Shown here piece by piece: positions 62,254-64,000 of a DNA stretch of 64,000 bases. A model generated the notes under the pieces. That model made no database searches. It was not told where the DNA came from and saw nothing but the letters and a program-made list of their open reading frames with translations. Numbering within the stretch: the first letter of the stretch is position 1; every line of letters begins with the position of its first letter. Source of the stretch: Microbacterium sp. LWH7-1.2 (GTDB taxonomy: Bacteria; Actinomycetota; Actinomycetes; Actinomycetales; Microbacteriaceae); the NCBI RefSeq assembly GCF_038397755.1, contig NZ_CP151637.1:1240001-1304000 (forward strand). Reading direction: 5' to 3'. A program made the position numbers and the translations under genes.

Positions 62254-63492
62254 ATGGACTCCCACCGACCTCGCCCGCATCTCAGCCGGAGCGCGGCGTT
62301 CTGGACCTCGAGCGGGATCATCGTCACCATCCTCGCCGCCTCGAGCGCGCCATCCCCTCTCTATCCCTTCTACGAGGAGACGATCGGGCTCACTCACATC
62401 GACATCTCGTTCGCCTTCAGCGGCTACCCGATCGGGCTGCTGCTCGCTCTTCTCATCGCCGGATCAATCTCGGATCACCTCGGCCGCAAGCCGGTGATCA
62501 TCGTCTCGCTGGCGGGACTCATCTGCTCGATGGTCCTCCTGCTCGTCGCCACGGCGACGCCGGTCCTGATAGCGGGTCGCCTGCTGCAGGGACTGTCGAC
62601 CGGGGTCGCCCTGGGCGCGGTCGGCGCGTATCTCGTCGAGCTCGCACCCGTCGGGCGTCCCCACCTGGCCAGTCTGGTCAACAGCGCGGGGGCGGTGATC
62701 GGCACCGCGGTCGGCGCCATTCTCGGGAGCGTGGCGGCGCTGGTCTGGCCCTCGACGCCGATGGTTGTCTTCGGCCTCCTCCTCGTGATCTTCGCCGGCG
62801 AATTGGTCAGCATCTCGTTGTCGCCGGAGTCCTGGCGCCGCGTGCCGGGGCTGGCCGCCTCGCTCGTTCCCCGTATCCACATCCCCCGGCGGGTTCGTCG
62901 CGAAGCGCCCTGGACGATGCTTGGCCTCTTCCTCGCGTGGGCGGCATCCAGCGTGACCCTCTCTCTGGCGCCCGTGCTGCTCAGCGACCTCGTGGGCGGT
63001 TCCGGGGCGATCCTCGGCGCAGTCGTTGTCCTGACGATGTGCCTGCCGGGGGCGGTCGCGGCCTTCGTGCTCGCGAAGCAGTCTGCGGCCACCATCATGA
63101 TCGTGACCGTGATCAGCCTCATCCCGGGCGCAGGACTCACGATCCTCGGCACGTCGCTGAGCTCCCTGACCGCCTATCTCGCGGGCACCGCGATCGCAGG
63201 CATCGGCGTCGGTGCGTCCCTGCTGGGCGCCCTCCGGATGCTGACGACAGCAGCCGACCCCGAACACCGGGCGGGCGCGATCAGCGCGGTGTACGTCGCG
63301 GCGTACGTCGGACTCGCGCTCCCCACCATCCTCGTCGGCGCACTGGCGTCCACGCTGGGCCTCGCAAACGCCTTTCTGGCGTTCGAGGCGGCTGTCGTGG
63401 CATTCGCGGTGGTCAGCCTGATCGGACTCGTCCTCACCACCCGGCCAGGTCCGCCGGGACCCGCCAGTGCGCAGTTCAAGGAGGCAACATGA
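62254..63492 (+). CDS. MFS transporter
   Basis: A 412-residue 12-helix membrane protein. GSISDHLGRKPVIIVS is the MFS loop 2-3 motif. The family resembles drug/proton antiporter-like and acid symporters, so import of the substrate or export of a toxic intermediate are both possible. It lies 6 bases after the SDR and overlaps the aldehyde dehydrogenase by ATGA. Confidence 0.87.
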   Translation: MDSHRPRPHLSRSAAFWTSSGIIVTILAASSAPSPLYPFYEETIGLTHIDISFAFSGYPIGLLLALLIAGSISDHLGRKPVIIVSLAGLICSMVLLLVATATPVLIAGRLLQGLSTGVALGAVGAYLVELAPVGRPHLASLVNSAGAVIGTAVGAILGSVAALVWPSTPMVVFGLLLVIFAGELVSISLSPESWRRVPGLAASLVPRIHIPRRVRREAPWTMLGLFLAWAASSVTLSLAPVLLSDLVGGSGAILGAVVVLTMCLPGAVAAFVLAKQSAATIMIVTVISLIPGAGLTILGTSLSSLTAYLAGTAIAGIGVGASLLGALRMLTTAADPEHRAGAISAVYVAAYVGLALPTILVGALASTLGLANAFLAFEAAVVAFAVVSLIGLVLTTRPGPPGPASAQFKEAT

Positions 63493-64000
63493 CCATCGCT
63501 ACCTCGCTCGACGAGCGTTCCGTCATCGCGGACGTCCCCGACGGCCTCTTCATCGGAGGACGCTGGGTCCAGACTGAAGCGCGCATCGCCGTGCGCGACC
63601 CGTCGTCGGGCAAGACGCTGGCCGCCATAGCCGACGCCGGCGCCCGCGAGGGCGTCGCGGCCCTCGACGCCGCCTCCGGCGCTCAGCGCGGGTGGGCGAG
63701 GTCGAGCGCCCGCGACAGAGCGCGGGTGCTGACCCGGGCGTACGAACTGGTGCAGCAGCGCCGTGACGAGTTCGCCCTCCTCATGACCCTGGAGATGGGA
63801 AAGCCGCTCCCGCAGTCGTACGCGGAGGTGGACTACGCCAGCGAGTTTCTCCGCTGGTACGCCGAGGAGGCGGTCCGCATCGGCGGGTGGTACGGCAGCA
63901 ATCCCGAGAACACTGGGCGGATGATCCTGTCGCATCACCCAGTCGGTCCGGCCCTTCTCATCACCCCGTGGAACTTCCCGCTGGCGATGGCTACGCGCAA
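63489..64000 (+). CDS. Aldehyde dehydrogenase, partial (N-terminal 170 aa)
   Basis: The gene continues past the right edge. DGLFIGGRWVQTEARIAVRDPSSGKTLAAIADAG opens the domain, and LLMTLEMGKPLPQSYAEVDYASEFLRWYAEEAVRI and the cofactor segment LITPWNFPLAMATRK are typical of succinate-semialdehyde dehydrogenase-like members. It would oxidise an aldehyde formed in the pathway to the acid. The catalytic cysteine and glutamate lie outside the window. Confidence 0.9.
   Translation, partial: MTIATSLDERSVIADVPDGLFIGGRWVQTEARIAVRDPSSGKTLAAIADAGAREGVAALDAASGAQRGWARSSARDRARVLTRAYELVQQRRDEFALLMTLEMGKPLPQSYAEVDYASEFLRWYAEEAVRIGGWYGSNPENTGRMILSHHPVGPALLITPWNFPLAMATR

Noticed and set aside
27395..64000. Steroid ring degradation cluster
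   Set aside because: No KstD, KshAB or HsaC-type genes are visible. Only side-chain-like modules resemble steroid enzymes, so a steroid substrate is not claimed.
1..64000. CRISPR arrays, insertion sequences, integrases, rRNA
   Set aside because: No regularly spaced repeats, transposase-like or integrase-like proteins, or rRNA sequence were recognised. The only tRNA trace is the partial tRNA-Pro.

Overview
The window is high-GC DNA with dense, often ATGA- or GTGA-overlapping genes and strong GGAGG-type ribosome binding sites. Gene content (desferrioxamine operon behind a DtxR/IdeR box, F420-type LLM enzyme, fused LivM-LivG, DUF3375/DUF4194/SMC operon) points to an actinobacterium, most likely Microbacterium or a close Microbacteriaceae relative. 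The genus is inferred from protein resemblance and codon habit.

Region 1 (1-7.9 kb) is ordinary chromosome: two membrane proteins, a flavohemoglobin (hmp) divergent from a winged-helix regulator with candidate Fe-S cysteines, an adenosine-specific kinase-like protein, a flavin amine oxidase, and a PEP-synthase-like enzyme that matches rifampin phosphotransferases in length and in the position of its histidine. Region 2 (7.9-15.8 kb) is an iron-regulated siderophore operon, desA-desB-desC-desD, followed by a penicillin-acylase-like desG without signal peptide and a second DesC-like acyltransferase. Region 3 (15.8-21.3 kb) is a convergent jetA-jetB-jetC (mksF-mksE-mksB) operon encoding a condensin-like complex related to the Wadjet anti-plasmid system. 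The nuclease gene jetD is absent next to it. panD diverges from it.

Just after panD lie a perfect 44-bp palindrome and 35 bases identical in layout to the 3' end of a tRNA-Pro (minus strand) without the rest of the tRNA. This is the signature of an attachment site left by an integrase, so the DNA from about 21.93 kb to beyond the right edge may be a genomic island. Its first part (22-27 kb) is a degraded junction followed by a TetR / sugar transporter / GH3 beta-glucosidase module.

The rest (27.4-64 kb) is one large catabolic region. It holds a two-component flavin monooxygenase, an EthD-like protein, SDRs, a D-2-hydroxyacid dehydrogenase (FAD/Fe-S), a metallo-beta-lactamase-fold hydrolase, an LLM oxidoreductase, a liv-type ABC importer, an HpcH/HpaI aldolase, MarR and IclR regulators, an acyl-CoA ligase, an HMG-CoA-lyase-like enzyme and a CaiB CoA-transferase. 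It continues with enoyl-CoA hydratases, acyl-CoA dehydrogenases (one two-subunit pair), a MaoC pair with an Ltp2-like retro-aldolase and a separate DUF35 protein, a HAPMO-type Baeyer-Villiger monooxygenase with a lactonase, an MFS transporter and an aldehyde dehydrogenase. Read together (inference), the pathway imports a ketone- or acid-bearing, probably branched or alicyclic compound, oxidises it to a lactone, opens it, activates it with CoA and shortens it by beta-oxidation with retro-aldol steps. The substrate cannot be named from sequence alone. No ring-cleavage dioxygenase of the HsaC type and no integrase is visible in the window.
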